From Glycine soja (Eukaryota > Streptophyta > Magnoliopsida > Fabales > Fabaceae): 64,000 bases of DNA. Below are positions 33,233 to 46,508 of this stretch, piece after piece. Below the pieces are notes generated by a model, which did not search any database, had not been told where the DNA came from, and saw only the letters and a list, made by a program, of their open reading frames with translations. Location of the stretch: contig NC_041011.1 in NCBI RefSeq assembly GCF_004193775.1, positions 44,151,167 through 44,215,166 on the forward strand. The letters are read 5' to 3'. The position numbers and the translations under genes were made by a program. Positions within the stretch are counted from its first letter, which is position 1. Every line of letters starts with the position of its first letter.

Positions 33233-35028
33233 TGTTATATTTTTATTATCTTTGTGGAAGTCCAACCTCACAAGAAACAAAAGAAAGACTTTAAATTGAA
33301 TATAAAATATTATTTTGGATATTAAATAAGATAAATTATTAACACAAAATAAAATGTGAACAAAAAGAAAAATTGGGTTTGTTCAAGCCCAATGATTTAA
33401 GAATGAAACAGGCCTTTACTTTCTGCACCCCAAATTTTTAATATCCCCAAATTAACCTTCCTTCTCCCTCAGTCTTTCAATGAAACAATAGTTGTTTTCT
33501 TCTCTGTCTTCCTCCTTCTTTGTAGATAGCAAAAACAGTAAGTTGGCCCACAAATTTGCTCCTCCGGAAGTCTTCTAATGGTTTCGGATTGAGTAATCTA
33601 GAATGTGTTCCGGATTAGTCATACAAAACTTATGTTCGAAGAATTATGGATTTGTTGTTAGGGATACCAAAAAAAAACTTCTAAATTATGTAATTTGGAG
33701 ACTGTTTAACATCAACAACATTATGGATTAGTCAATCCGCTAACATTTATGAGTCAGATCTGTGTATATCTTGTTTTTCCTTTTTCTCTTCACTCCATTT
33801 TCGTCTTCAAACTCACTTTATCCGAAAAAAAAGCACAACTACTTCTTCATCACCATGCACTAGAACCGCACCAGATCTAACCTCGTACCACCACCACAAT
33901 CTTAGGAGTTCAAAAATTGCTACTATGAGAGTAATTTTTTTTTTCTACTAACCTTTGAGATTAACTCGATATTCTTCAAAATAGGATGTCATTTGTGTCA
34001 ATGTCAAATATCAAACAAAGATACTTTGCCAACTTTGTAAGCTTTCTCATGTCGAATTCTTCTAAAATAGTATAACTCATTTCTTTGTTCGCCCACTCCA
34101 ATCATCTTCCTCGAGGTAAGTTCTTGCATAACATAAATTTAGGAAACTGAATTGTACAATGTCTGCATCATCTATCAATTGAGGCACTTAGGTTAAGTTA
34201 CAATTCAATATAGGAACGTATTAAACATTGCTAAGTTTCAAGGATCATAATTTCGTCCTTAGTATTGTCACTACTTGCTCTCCATTTGGCAATTCCACGG
34301 GACATTCTTGCCCAAAAGTGTCAAATTTTCATAAGTCTTTTTACATCGTTTATATATATGCAAGTAGAATCTGAGTAAAATAAGAAAATAATAAATTCTA
34401 ATTGAACTATAACCAATATAAATAGGATCTCCTAAAAAAATATAAATAGGAAAGACCAAATTATTGTCTTGATTATAGTAACTATGAAAGCAAAAATCAT
34501 TGTCATATCCAAGGCACTTGGGAAATCATCCCATAAGAATTAGATGTTAGGAAGGTAAGAAAGACAGAACGGCTAAATACTCCACTGAATATCTCATACT
34601 ACTTGATGTGGGACTTAATAAGCATCCCATAATACCCTAGTCCTTATCAGAAAGCTGCCTATTATAATTAATCATGAAAACAGGCCATTATCGATGTGGT
34701 TAGTAATCCTGAGAATAAAGGTATAGTTAAGATACAATGAGAATTTTCCTAATTATATAATGACTAAGGTGAGTCGTGACTAACTGACTATCACATTCTA
34801 CTTTGAGAGCTTTAAATAAAAAAGTAGAACTAGGTTTCTTTATGAACTGTTTAATTCTTGGTTTAATTCAATTTCACCCCATTTGCTTCCCTTAATCATA
34901 AGTCAAGGATATAAATAACAGACCTCATCACGCTCAACTGTAGTAGAACTATAAAACCTTGCATTAACTTATGTAACTGACAAAAAATGCCAAAAGAAAA
35001 ACATGGTTATCCCACACTGAATTATTTC
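33233..35028. other. intergenic region without recognisable genes
   Basis: Contains scattered 'GGATTAGTCAATCCG'-like phrases near 33.6-33.75 kb that look like repeat debris. No coding sequence I can support. Confidence 0.45.
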
Positions 35029-35634
35029 TCATGACATGACATGACTTGAACTTGTGACAGCTGTTGTATAATCTCTTCTCCTTTTCCTGCCACTACTGTT
35101 GGGCTCTGGATGAGACATTCCAGCCTCCAGAGGGAAATTCAACACGGCTTTGTGACCCCTCATTCTGAAGGCAGCACAATCATAAGCCTTAGCAGCATCA
35201 ATCTCAGTGTCAAATGTGCCAAGCCACACCCTGCTCCCTTTCTTTTTGGGGTCGCGAATCTCTGCCGCAAACTTCCCCCATGGCCTTCTCCTCACACCTC
35301 TGTAACGCCTTGTTGCATAACATGTTGCTTCCTTTTTCGTTGACACCATTGGTTCTTCTGGCAAATTGGAATTATGTGGAAGACTTGTTTCAATGGAGTT
35401 TTCGACCTTATGATGAGACGTGAGACCTACCACTTCTGTGTCTGCTTCAAAATCAATGCATTCTAGCAACTTGCAGAAGCTGCTATGTTCTGAGAAGTTT
35501 GAACCCATATCAAGTTCTGATGAGCGGTCTTCGAGTTTTACTGGAATGAGATTGGTGAGAAAAGGGTCTGAAATATCCCCCAAGAGATATTGGCGCAACA
35601 GTTTCAAAGTTGAAATTTCTTCTGCTGTGGCCAT
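35029..35634 (-). CDS. AP2/ERF-domain transcription factor (ERF subfamily)
   Basis: Single-exon nuclear DNA-binding protein of 201 residues. One AP2/ERF domain spans about residues 111-168 ([20 protein letters not shown], then [29 protein letters not shown]). The Ala and Asp in AAEIRD are the pair typical of ERF rather than DREB proteins, pointing to GCC-box binding. A basic cluster after the domain (GRKRRRD, about 182-188) is a likely nuclear localisation signal. The N-terminus is acidic and carries a short helical motif ([16 protein letters not shown]) like that of group IX ERFs, which often act in ethylene, jasmonate and defence responses. An in-frame ATG 20 codons upstream exists, but I chose 35634 because family homology begins there (MATAEEIS). 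Specific orthology is not assigned. Confidence 0.93.
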   Translation of the reverse strand: MATAEEISTLKLLRQYLLGDISDPFLTNLIPVKLEDRSSELDMGSNFSEHSSFCKLLECIDFEADTEVVGLTSHHKVENSIETSLPHNSNLPEEPMVSTKKEATCYATRRYRGVRRRPWGKFAAEIRDPKKKGSRVWLGTFDTEIDAAKAYDCAAFRMRGHKAVLNFPLEAGMSHPEPNSSGRKRRRDYTTAVTSSSHVMS

Positions 35635-35698
35635 CCTTAAGAATTTTTTGATGCAGTAGGTGGTTGAATTTGGGATGCAGAAAAGAAGATACAAGTAA

Positions 35699-35710
35699 GA
35701 TATATATAGA
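35699..35710 (-). promoter_or_regulatory. TATA box of the ERF gene
   Basis: TATATATA on the minus strand about 65-75 bases upstream of the chosen ATG. This placement also favours the start at 35634 over the upstream in-frame ATG (35694), which would leave almost no leader. Confidence 0.55.
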
Positions 35711-37012
35711 CAAATCTGTCACTAGAGAAGGGTCCTACTTTCTGACGTGTGATACATCAGATATTTTTTAGACGAGTTGGATTTCTGAACTTATCAGGGT
35801 AAGCCACCAACAGGGTCTTTAAATTGGTAACGGATTTCATGTCCTTATAAGATATAAGCCCGGTCCTTAACAAATGAACCAAATTTTATGACAAGATACA
35901 TCAGAATTGATGATCTAGTTACGTACGTGTGTCTAGTTGATGGAATGGAGCCCTTAATGTACACGGTTTTCACCCTGGAAGTACATAATCTTATCCAAAT
36001 TAAATAGTCTTCTGTGGTACCCCACATTGATGCAACAAAATCATTATTAGTTAGATACTCAACTTGGTCATTGGCAGTTAGCAATACAGCTGTTTTGTAC
36101 AAGGGCAAATAAATAAATTAAACAAACAGGGACAAGAAACTTGGCAACTTGCAATGCCAAGAGTCAACAAGTTGTTTTTGGTATGTATCTTGCTGATTAG
36201 TATACATTGCATTGCAAGCTAGAAAAAAGGCTGCTGCTTTAATGATGTGATTAATAATACATTTGGACAACCAACTTCAACTTGTATCAAAACATTTAAG
36301 GACATTAATTTTGATATTTTAAACAAATCACATCAAAAGCACCCTCGTAGTCGCAGATGTATAATTCATACACTTGCGCAGTAGTTTAGCCAAAACCAGA
36401 AAAGCAGAAGAGTGAAGAGAATTCATATGTCTTATCTCTAATATAATTGACAAAAAAAGTTTTTTTTTTCCTGTTTGGTACAGATATAATTTAGTTTTGT
36501 GCAAATGTCGCTGCAACTAGTATAACAGTTAGTAGACACAAGCCAATTAATTTTTTCTGATTAAAACAAAATATTTTAGCAAGTAAATGTGGAATTGCAG
36601 TTTTTAAACACAAGACTGACGTAAAACATTGATATTGTTATGTGTATTCTAGTTTCATTTACGTCTGGCCGCAGCCGGGTCACCATAAGCATAGAGGCTA
36701 TTTAAATCTACAACTTGTAGGTCACAAAGTACACCTTCCTTACGGTTACGCCATGAGTCATGACTCTGATCATGCCTGTACTATTAAATTCTGATTTTCA
36801 ACATGTCAACTTCCCTATTAAGAAATTAAAAAAAAAAAATCAGTATCAATGTATCATATTCATGCACAATACGTTAATGCATCATCCAATTAGATTAAGG
36901 CAGATGAAGCTTTAAGTCGTTCAGATAATTACCATAACCATAGCATATATGATATTCCATATTTAGTCATTCAGAGCATTTTAAAAATAAATGAAAAAGA
37001 ACCACACGAAAT

Positions 37013-37066
<54 letters not shown>

Positions 37067-37454
37067 TATATGTGTGTGTGTATAATTTGATTTCACATAA
37101 AAACAATATAATAAAATCTTAAGTTTGTTCAACAAATGCAAATGCTAATATGAAGGTCTTTAAAACTGTTTTCAATCATTTTTGGTAAAGTGTAAACACA
37201 TTCTACGCGCCTAAAGTGTACAGATTGAGTGTGGGTGTATCCTGTGGTGGAATTATCATGCCCGTACATCAATTTATTAAATTATAATTTTCATTCAACA
37301 CATCAACTGCCCAATTAATAAAATATAAAAAATGAATAGGTTATCAGCCCCCATATGCTAAATGTTAATGCATCATCTGGCTAATCAATTCGCTGCAATC
37401 AATCAATACCCATTAAACATTTAAACCTAGATAGAGAGGCAATATTCATGTTAT
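35711..37454. other. intergenic region between ERF promoter and PFK 3' end
   Basis: Distal ERF promoter and the PFK 3' flank. Apart from a compound microsatellite at 37017..37084, no structure is evident; overlapping short frames are not genes. Confidence 0.5.
37017..37084. repeat. compound (TA)n-(CA)n-(TA)n-(TG)n microsatellite
   Basis: A long TA run followed by ACACACATATATATATGTG and more TG units. The CA and TG parts are inverted copies around a TA core, so the tract can fold back on itself. Confidence 0.9.
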
Positions 37455-40400
37455 TTATATATTCATTATCTCTTTCTCAACTCTTTCTTGATCAGAGGCA
37501 ACGAAACTTGGTTGATTCGTCGATGCAAGAAGTCTAGCCCACATCCTATCAGTCAGCTTGACCTTATTTTGTTTCTCCGTCACACGCTGCAACAAGATGT
37601 TCGAAGATCAGATCAGCAGGTATATTACATAATGCGAGGAAAAACAAGTAAAACGATAATGTATGAGATTGAGAAACGAGACATAATCTCTTCAGGATCT
37701 TAATTCAGTCATCTACACTATCTAACTTACATAAATAGTTAGTCCTAGTTAGATCAGTTCAGTTTTTTTTTCCAATAAAAAAATGTCTCTTTAAAAGACT
37801 CATGTATGGTATTTTCCTCAATGCATACAAGAAAAAATACAAGAATCTAAAGGTGGTTAATAAAATACAAAAAAAAATATCAGAAAATAATTAAAACAAA
37901 ACAACACAAAAATACTAAAATTGTTAAGCGTAGCATAATTTTTAGCAATAAAAGTAATTTAATTGAATTGAATATAAACATGAGTAATGAAATGAACCAC
38001 TCACGGCAATTGGGATATAAGCATGTTTACTGTTCACAGGCCCGACTGTGAAGCCAGTATATCCAGCCATAGCTCCATGAACAGCACCATGTGCAAGAAG
38101 AGTGCAGTAAATGTTGTCCGAGGCATTACTTGGAATAGCCCGAATCATGTATGTTGGATCTATGAAAGTAAACAAACAAGTTTTATAATAAAAATAAAAC
38201 AACAAAATTCAAGATTTGAATAGAGAAGTAACAACTGCCCCCATCATTAGTTGATTTTAAATAAAAGTAGTGAAGAACTACTCTAACTGATTTCAAAATT
38301 TTACAAATATAAACTATCATGTTATGGCCCACATGTTTAAAATATTAAATTATCATATTAAAGTAATTTTTTTTCCTCCATAACCTATTGAACTTCTCAG
38401 ATTATAATAATGATAATTCAATTACAATGTTTTAGACTTTTAGTGGTTACATAAAAAAATGTAATAGCTATTATCAGAAAATATTATTTTTTTTTTCATA
38501 TCAAATAACAAATCTATTATGACGCACACATACATATAAAGAGAGCATATCTAGTGAGAGTCATTTTTAAGAGTGAGAGGAATAAATCTAGGCCATATAA
38601 ATCATACATGGAGGATTAGGATTTAAAGTCATACTACTCTTATAGCTCTCGCTGAATTAAATGAATTGATGAAACTTTTTTATGTCCGTTCGGTTATGAA
38701 ATGTATATCCAGTTAGAGGAATAAAATTGTCCAATTGAAGCAGATTCCATCTCTTTATGACTAATGTAAGTGTTGATCATCAGAGCCAACTCCACAGGAG
38801 GCAGAATGATGTATATCCTAGCACAAAAACACACCCTCTGTTACATTCTGGAGCCAAAACATAACTTTCTATACCTTTTCTTTGTCTAATCTTTTAGAAG
38901 TAACTAAATTATGCATTTCCTTTCCATAGGATACAATATAATGTAAAATTAAAAAATATTTAGATCTCTTCCTGGATAACATATATGAGATTTCTTACAA
39001 AAAGACAAACTGATTAAGCTATTGTTAGTGCCTTAGTGGTAGGCAACTGTCATTAAGATGATCTTGCATAATTAAAATAAATATAAAAGATTTGTGGGAA
39101 ACTCATGAAAATACCTATATATTTCATATTCACTGCCATCTTTCGAGACATTGTGAAATGATCCTGCAATAAAAAAACATGTCAATTAAGAAACAAAGTG
39201 AATAACTTTAAGATGATAAATCCTGGTGGCTACACTATACGACAGTTAACCTTTCTGGTTAGCCCCTCCATAGCCCATAGGTAGCCCTTTTGGCCTAGGG
39301 GTGACTGCAATAAGGCGACTTTCCAACAAAGAATAAAACATAATCAGAAAACTAAGTAGTGAACTAGACTATGAAGATAGGTTGGGATAGTTGTTATAGT
39401 TCACATCAACAAATTTCCCATCTGACAGCAATCTCACTAAATGTCATGATTAAAAGGAGAGGAAACATAATGTGAAAATGAATTTAACAAGAAAATTACA
39501 AATGACTATAATTGATATTTATGACTATATAATTGGTCTATTAGCAAGTTAATAGATCCCATCAGCATAATTCAGATTCTAAAGGAAATGCAGGACTTTC
39601 TTTGGATTAGATTTTTTGCTAGAGTCATAATCATAAATCTTAAAAGTTCTAAAATCAGCTTTCCAAAAGATCACCAATTTTATGGAGTCTCAAGCCCAGT
39701 GAATTTAAAGGTGTCTATGTTACAACAGAAGGAAAGATAGTGCAACATACCTTGATCTTATCAGATAACCATGGACCAATATCAAGAAGTAGCTTGTTCC
39801 CTGATGCATCCTTTTTATCTGCTGCATGCACTTCTGCAGCAATATATTCCTGACCTGCTCCTTCTGCTACCACAATAACTAAATGCCCATTTTCTTTTAA
39901 CCTCTGTTCAATAAACTCAAAAAGCCCACCTCTTCCTTCCAAATAAAAGGGAGACTCTGGAATCAAGCAGCAATCCTGTTACAACTCTTGCTATTAGTAG
40001 GCATTTCTTTTCCTCTCTTAATGTTCAGATAAAAATCTATCAAGCCAAACAAGAGTTTCGTGATGAACTCCTTTCATTCATTTAAAATATCTATTACATC
40101 ATAAAAGAGGTCTGAATTGTCATCTAACAAGAAAAAGAAATTTAAAAAAATTAAACATCTGATTGTGCATTGGGCCCATAGATGGAGACCACACAGTACC
40201 AAAGGCATTAGGAGAAGCTTGTGGTTAAAATTGTTGATTAAACTAGTTATAGCTGGCGAAAGCAGTGTGACCAAACTTGAGGCGCACCTGGCACTGAACA
40301 GAACAACGACCAAACTTGAAGCGCACCTGGCACTGAACAGAACAACGACCGCCACGGCCCCTACCATGGCCAAAACAGCCTCCAACCAAAACCATGATAT

Positions 40401-41613
40401 TAAGTAAATTGCGAAGATTGATTCTGATCAGAGGAACATGTTATGTTTTGATCAAAAGAAGTGGTAGGGATCTGAGAAGCAGATTGAGTCAAATTGATCA
40501 AGATCCAGAGAAGGTAGAGTCTGGTGAGGTTTTCTTGCAATATTTTTTCAATCACAGTTCCGGAGCGAGAATGAGGCCCTAACCTCTTCGATAGTAATCA
40601 CATCATTGGGACTTTCAATCAAAGCAATTAGGGACTTGGGGTAAACCTTAGAGAATAGCATCCAAATGCTCCTTTGGCAAAATTGGATCTCCAACAGAAT
40701 AGAGCAAATCAACTAGGGCTTTTATTCGAAGCAGGAATTTGCTCCGAGGCTATTGTCGAGAAAGAATTGTGTAACTCAGAATGCAACTGTCGTGCTTTTG
40801 TTTGAGTTTGATGATGAAAATAGGCATGGATTTTGTCCCAAATTTCGTATTCATGAACACAACCAAGAACCCTACAAAGTTTGGAGGTGGAAAGAGAAGA
40901 TTGAAGCCAAGTAAGAAGTATTTGATCCTGTTGTTTCCACACAAGATACTCAGGATTGATGCAATTATTATCAAGATCCAGTTCGGTGAGAAATCAAGAA
41001 GGAATTTGAGAAGCAACCACGAAGTGATGAAGGTGATGAGCCTGGATGACTGGTTCAATTTGTTGAAAAAAATCTTATCTAACTTATGTGATTTAATGAG
41101 AAAAAATTATCGGATTTGTCACCAGGACATAAGAGTGATCTCTCCATACAGCGGAGGATGAGAGTTTAGCAGCGAAGCCTGAAATGGCGGAGGAGGAGGA
41201 GGATTTTCAAAAGCCAAGGGATAAGATCAGTGTGCTCTAGATTAGGAATGGCAACGGGCACGGGCGGACACAGGTAGTGCCTAACTGCTACCCATCCCGT
41301 GTGCTAAAATACCCGGCCATGCCCGTCCTGTGAACCCGCATATGCAACTATCCGCGGATATTTGTAAACCCGTGATATCCATGGATATCCATGAATATTA
41401 AAAAAATAAAATAAAAACTGAAAAAAATCTTTTTTTAGCAAAACAAAGAAAAATATATAATGCTCAACAACTCCACGAGAATTAGACTCTTTAACACATG
41501 TCCATTGCATAACATCCATTCAATTCCTTAAGTCTAAATAATAATAGAAACAACTTCAACTTCCATTCTTCAATTGATATTTTACTCTTCAAACAAACCT
41601 TACTCTTCAATTG

Positions 41614-41644
<31 letters not shown>

Positions 41645-44600
41645 GTTATTTTGGTAATTCTACGGGTAGTGGGTACCCATGGGTGCAGGGACTACGATAT
41701 CCTCCCCCACCCCATTAACTAATAGGTAGATGAAATACCCGTATCTGCAGGTAGCGGATATCCATTTACACTACCCGTTTCAAATTCATTGCGGATTTTA
41801 TATGCGGATATCCACAGGCGTGGATTTTTTTGGCCATCCCTACTCTAGATAGGATACACTTTTTATAAATATCTCTTTATTTTACAAGTCCTAAAGCTTA
41901 TGATCCATTAGACTGATTTAGGACATGGCAAAAACAAACAGTAAAGAAATACAAATTTTTCACTACTAAAAGAATCAGTTCACCAAACGTGATAATTACT
42001 GATAAATTCTGAGATAGGGGAAATGCCTTACCACATCTCGACTTGCCAATGTTGCATACATTGCAATGAAACCTGCATATGGAAGCTTGTAAAGTATATC
42101 TCTGAAAAGAGAAATATGATGCTTAAAGATCTAATACCAATATTTCATTCATAGGAAAAAGCTCCCATTTTTTGTCATTTCATTGAATAAAATTATTTAG
42201 AAAATTAGAATTGCAATACAAAAAGAGAAGAAACTACTGTTTACCACTGTATCTGCCCATCAGCTTGACAATTCCAACTCCATTTTCAACACTTTCAACC
42301 TCCACATGTGCAGCGTTAATGGCTCTCTGGGCTTCTTCCACAGCAGTATCAAATCCAAAAGATTTGTCTATCACCTGGAGCCAAACACAAACAAGTAATA
42401 ACATAAAAAATGCTTCATTTGTCCAAGGATATACTTGTTTTAATAAATATAAAGAATGCCATTGAAAGTAGACAGTGTTCATATATAAACGACTAGCTAC
42501 AATTACTAAATTACACTCAAGTAAAGAATTAGTATATATCATAAATAAAAATACCAAACACACTTCCAATGGTAGCAGAACAAAGCAAGAAAAAGAAAGA
42601 AAACCTAATTTTCAAAAGAAAACCTACAATTTTTTATGTTTTTTTATCATCTTGCATTTGTATCTCTCCTATCTTTCTTGAGAAAATCTTAGTTTAAGGA
42701 GAAAAAAAAAGATAATTGTCAAAATCACTTTATTTAACTAAAAGAAATGAATTTTTCAGACAAAGCAGATTTCTGAAATACAAGCAGCATAAATATGATT
42801 TGTAACAAAATCCTGCCGTATTATAATCCTCAATATACTTTCGAGGTACCTTATGATAACTACTCTCACTAAGATCTTGACAAGTATTTAAAGAAAGAGC
42901 ATCACAAGCAATATCCGACAACTCTCCCCAACAACCAAACAATAAAATAATAGAATGTGATTCCAAAAGCAGTGTATTAATCCAACCTAGCAAAGCTAAC
43001 AGACTGAGAAATTGGTTGCAATGGAGTAATGCTGCCAAGGAAAAAGTGTTTGATAGATCAATTCACTGAGCCGTATGACTCTGACTCTGTTACTCTGAAT
43101 TTCTGTTTTTAGTAGATGGGAGGGAAGGAATAGCGTACAATTCAGAGCCATATTTAGGAGAGTGAACACTTATGTTGCCCACACTTGTACTGGTGGACGA
43201 GTTTAATAGATGTTATTTTTTTATTTGACTATTGATTTTGTAGAGTTGCCCCATTATTTACAATTGGATCTACAAATTTAGGGGAAACTATCTGATTTCC
43301 TGCAGAATTTTTCTTGTTTTCCTATGATTTTGGCAGATGGTTGGAAGGCTTACATCCTATGCACTAGTCTTTGCCCTGAATTTTGGGTTGTGACATGTTT
43401 ACATTATTCCATAAATCAAACTACAAGAATATGTCACTAATGATTCTAAATCTCCATGTAAACAAAGTTCAGAACAGATTATGGCTAAGAACTTACAGCA
43501 ATATCATTATCAATTGTCTTTGGAATCCCAGCCACAGACACTTGAAGACCACGCTTTTTAACTTCCTTCATAAAAAGATGATTATATTACATTATTCCAT
43601 AAAGAAAACTACATGATTGACTATCTGAAGACAATAATTAATTTTGTGCAAGTAACCAATTACCTCATAAATGAGCGCAGCTCCTTTGTGAGTACCATCA
43701 CCTCCAATAATGTATACCTAACACACATAGATCAAATCTCCTTTGGTTTAGATATCATGTCCACAATTTATAGAAAATTAAAGAAAAAATGAATAAAATT
43801 TAACAAGTATACACCTGATTTATTCCCCGGTCCTCAATGTTATCTACTATCTTGTGGGTATCATGTCCTCCACGAGATGTACGAAGAAAGGTTCCACCAC
43901 ATTTATGGATATGGTTAACCACTTTAGGAGTCAACATCATGGTATTTTTTGAATAAAACCCTTTATATCCTCCCTAAATCAGTTTCAGGATTAACATGAT
44001 GACTAATAAGAACTCATGAAAAGGTCATAATAAAAGGAAAATGATAAGTTGCTAACCATTGCCCAACCAAAGGGCATTGGTTAATGAAACAAAAATAGAA
44101 AATATTTACGCCCTTTTTACTACACCCAAATTCGAAGTTTAGCTTGGTCCTTTTTATAAAAACCAATCTACAATCTAGAATGTCTTCCACATTAATAATT
44201 TTTTCTCATCGCTTTAATAAATTAGTTATAAAAATATAGATTTAAAACAAGAAATGATGCATTAGTCATTCAACAAACAAGAAAATAGCCATAAATTACT
44301 GAACTTTATAAAAAGAATATTATAAATTTAAACCAATAATCATTTAGTCTTTAATTAACAAAAGCAAGGAGTATTATATTTTAACAGATAGTCAGATCAG
44401 AATATTATAATTTCACAAAACTCACCTCAATCCCAAGTATATCTTCAACATCATACATGTTGTTCAAGCCACATACAATTTCCCTAATCACTGTATTAAT
44501 TCCTGGGCATAATCCTCCACAAGTCACTATGCAAGCACGTACTTCTTCTGGCTTGAAATAAACCTAATATTAGAAGAAGGCATCATCAGTTACTAAAGAT

Positions 44601-46508
44601 TACAAATGGACAGACATTTCCATGTTTTATACCTTTTCTCGAGGTCCTGTACGCCGAAAATGAACTCCTCTAGGACTTCCCTTTTGAATAACAACCTGGA
44701 CATGAAAAGTTATAAGAAATGTAGAGAAATGCTAAAGGAGGGACATCAATCATTCATAAAGAAAATAATTCCACAAAAAATCGCAGAGAGGATTGTATCA
44801 CTTACATTTTCAGCAACCACATCTTCGGGGCTCACAAAAGTTTTCCTGAAAGTATAAAACAATTTTAAAAAAGAATCAAATTAAAATAATCAATAGAAAC
44901 AAAATTTGGGAACTAGAAAATATAATCTTTGAAGTTACAATGCCAAATCACAAACTTTTCTATAAAAAAATTGCAAGTGGACTTACTTGACAATTGAGTA
45001 GCCTTGGCTCTTTTGCAATGGGTTTGGATATGACTGCAAAAAGGGAAGAAATGCATTAGATATTAGAAATCACCGATATGGTTAGAAAAGAAGAGAGGGA
45101 AAAAAAACATATTAGGAGGGAAAAAGTCCCTTTGAAACAACTAATACATCAGAACAAAGAAAATCAAACACACAACATTGAAGAGCCTCAATCCCTTTAC
45201 AAATTGACAGAAACCTAGGTTTGATCCCTCATTTATGTGTTCACTCACAATTTGGTCTCTCACAAATCAATTTTGGCAATGTAGCCCCTCATTAACCAAT
45301 TACTAACATACACCAATTTAGTCCCCTTGCAATCAAAATTTACCTTGAATTCAGCTCCCAAGGGACAAAATTGAAGCAAATTTTAACCAGTGACAGCGAG
45401 GGACTGAATTGTAAAAATTGATCCATGACTATGAGTATGAGGGACTAAATTGAGAATGAACATATTATTGAGAGACTGAAATAAGGTTTTTGGACTAAAT
45501 CCACAAGAAAATTTTCCAAGGAAAATGCTGTTTTCACAGAGAAACAAAACAGACAATCATTTCAACAACAGATATTCCAGGAGAAATCATGATGTAAAAC
45601 TACAGCATTACAATCCACGGTATACATCATAATATCAAAAAAATCATTTATGATAGGTTGAGAGTATAAAAAATTTTACATTGACAAAAGTATGCCTACT
45701 TTATCTTTGAACAGAAAAACATAAAAATTGTTATGTATGATTTCAATGTAAAAGTTTGTACAATTGATAAAATGGTCCATGTTACAATGTAAAAGTTTTT
45801 ACAATTAAATCGAATCAGAGTTTTTTTTTTTTAGTTTAAAATACAAATTGTTATGTATGATTTCAAAAGTTATAGGGTGATTTCTGATTGGTTTGCACTT
45901 CACAGTGTAAAAATCTTTACATTGACCAGTGGATGAAAATAAAAGTTTAACTGAAATAACAAAATTACATAATAATATATTTAGAATTTAATGGTCAAGC
46001 GGCAAATCATCCTTGACTTTTAAATTGGTTATGGTAAAAGTCGTGTCAAATTATTTTACACTGTCATGGCCTAATTTCTCGTATATATTTATCTACAAAA
46101 TGAAAAATAGAATCTACATAATAAAAAAATCATATAATCATATCCTTTTTTACTCTTTCTGCATTTTTGTGGTTTTACGTGTTTGTCCACAAAATCACAA
46201 TCATGGAAACAGATTGAAAACGAGAAGCAACGGAGTGGTACCGGCAAATTGGGAAGAAAGTCGGTGAGGTGTGGAACGTCTTCGAGGACAAAATCGTCTT
46301 CATTCTCGGATAGGTTTGAAATCTGAATGGCTGTGACAGCGAGCTTGTTTGGGCGAGAAATCGTCGGCGGAGGCTTCCGGCGAAAGGTTCCGTTGTTTCG
46401 GGAGAATCGCAGCAGTTGCGGAGTGTTTGGACGGAGGGAAAGTTGGCGGCAGAGAGAGGGAGAGAACGGAGGAGGACGGGTTTTGGAGAAAGAAACGGAG
46501 ATATCCAT
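37455..46508 (-). CDS. PFK: ATP-dependent 6-phosphofructokinase, probably plastidial
   Basis: Phosphorylates fructose 6-phosphate at C1, the committing step of glycolysis. I read 14 exons on the minus strand: 46242..46508, 44987..45033, 44806..44845, 44633..44695, 44426..44563, 43815..43973, 43664..43717, 43497..43565, 42245..42374, 42032..42072, 39751..39975, 39115..39163, 38005..38159, 37455..37586. They sum to 1,569 nt, 522 residues plus stop, with no frame break. The first ~60 residues are rich in Ser, Arg and Pro, like a plastid transit peptide. Key motifs are GGLCPG (155-160), GGDGT (243-247, the ATP-type form, not PPi-type GGDDS), PKTIDND (271-277, catalytic Asp) and MGR (318-320). Odd points: the usual GGTxLGTSRGG reads [11 protein letters not shown] (Arg216 for Gly), and the Pro after TIDNDI is Ala279. 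Intron 10 (39976..42031) contains two transposon insertions. Paralogue-level naming (PFK4-like) is inference from the N-terminus. Confidence 0.93.
40075..41060 (-). mobile_element. Ty1/copia gag relic inside PFK intron 10
   Basis: Minus-strand fragments of a copia gag: [20 protein letters not shown] (40709..40942 frame), then [20 protein letters not shown] with stops (about 40600..40700). Near 40270..40370 comes a degenerate zinc-knuckle region ([12 protein letters not shown]...FGHTAF) duplicated as a 39-bp tandem repeat. Knuckle cysteines are replaced (CQVR, ASYN). Frames shift between pieces, and neither LTRs nor pol are recognisable. A non-functional remnant tolerated in an intron. Confidence 0.7.
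41243..41842. mobile_element. 600-bp non-autonomous hAT-type MITE with 8-bp target duplication, in PFK intron 10
   Basis: The element begins TAGGAATGGC and ends GCCATCCCTA (terminal inverted repeats with one mismatch). It is flanked by a perfect eight-base duplication CTCTAGAT (41235..41242 and 41843..41850). Eight-base duplications and short TAGGGATGGC-type ends are hAT superfamily traits. It has no transposase; the inside holds inverted GGGTACCCATGG/GATATCC phrases and a TA microsatellite (41613..41641). Confidence 0.88.
45034..46241 (-). other. PFK intron 1
   Basis: Long first intron behind the transit-peptide exon. Around 45.20-45.50 kb it contains repeat-like phrases of the 'TTTAGTCCC...GGGACTAAA' kind in inverted order, and around 45.66-45.95 kb several related 'AATGTAAAAGTTTTTACA'-like phrases. 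Both look like old MITE debris. No coding sequence. Confidence 0.5.
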
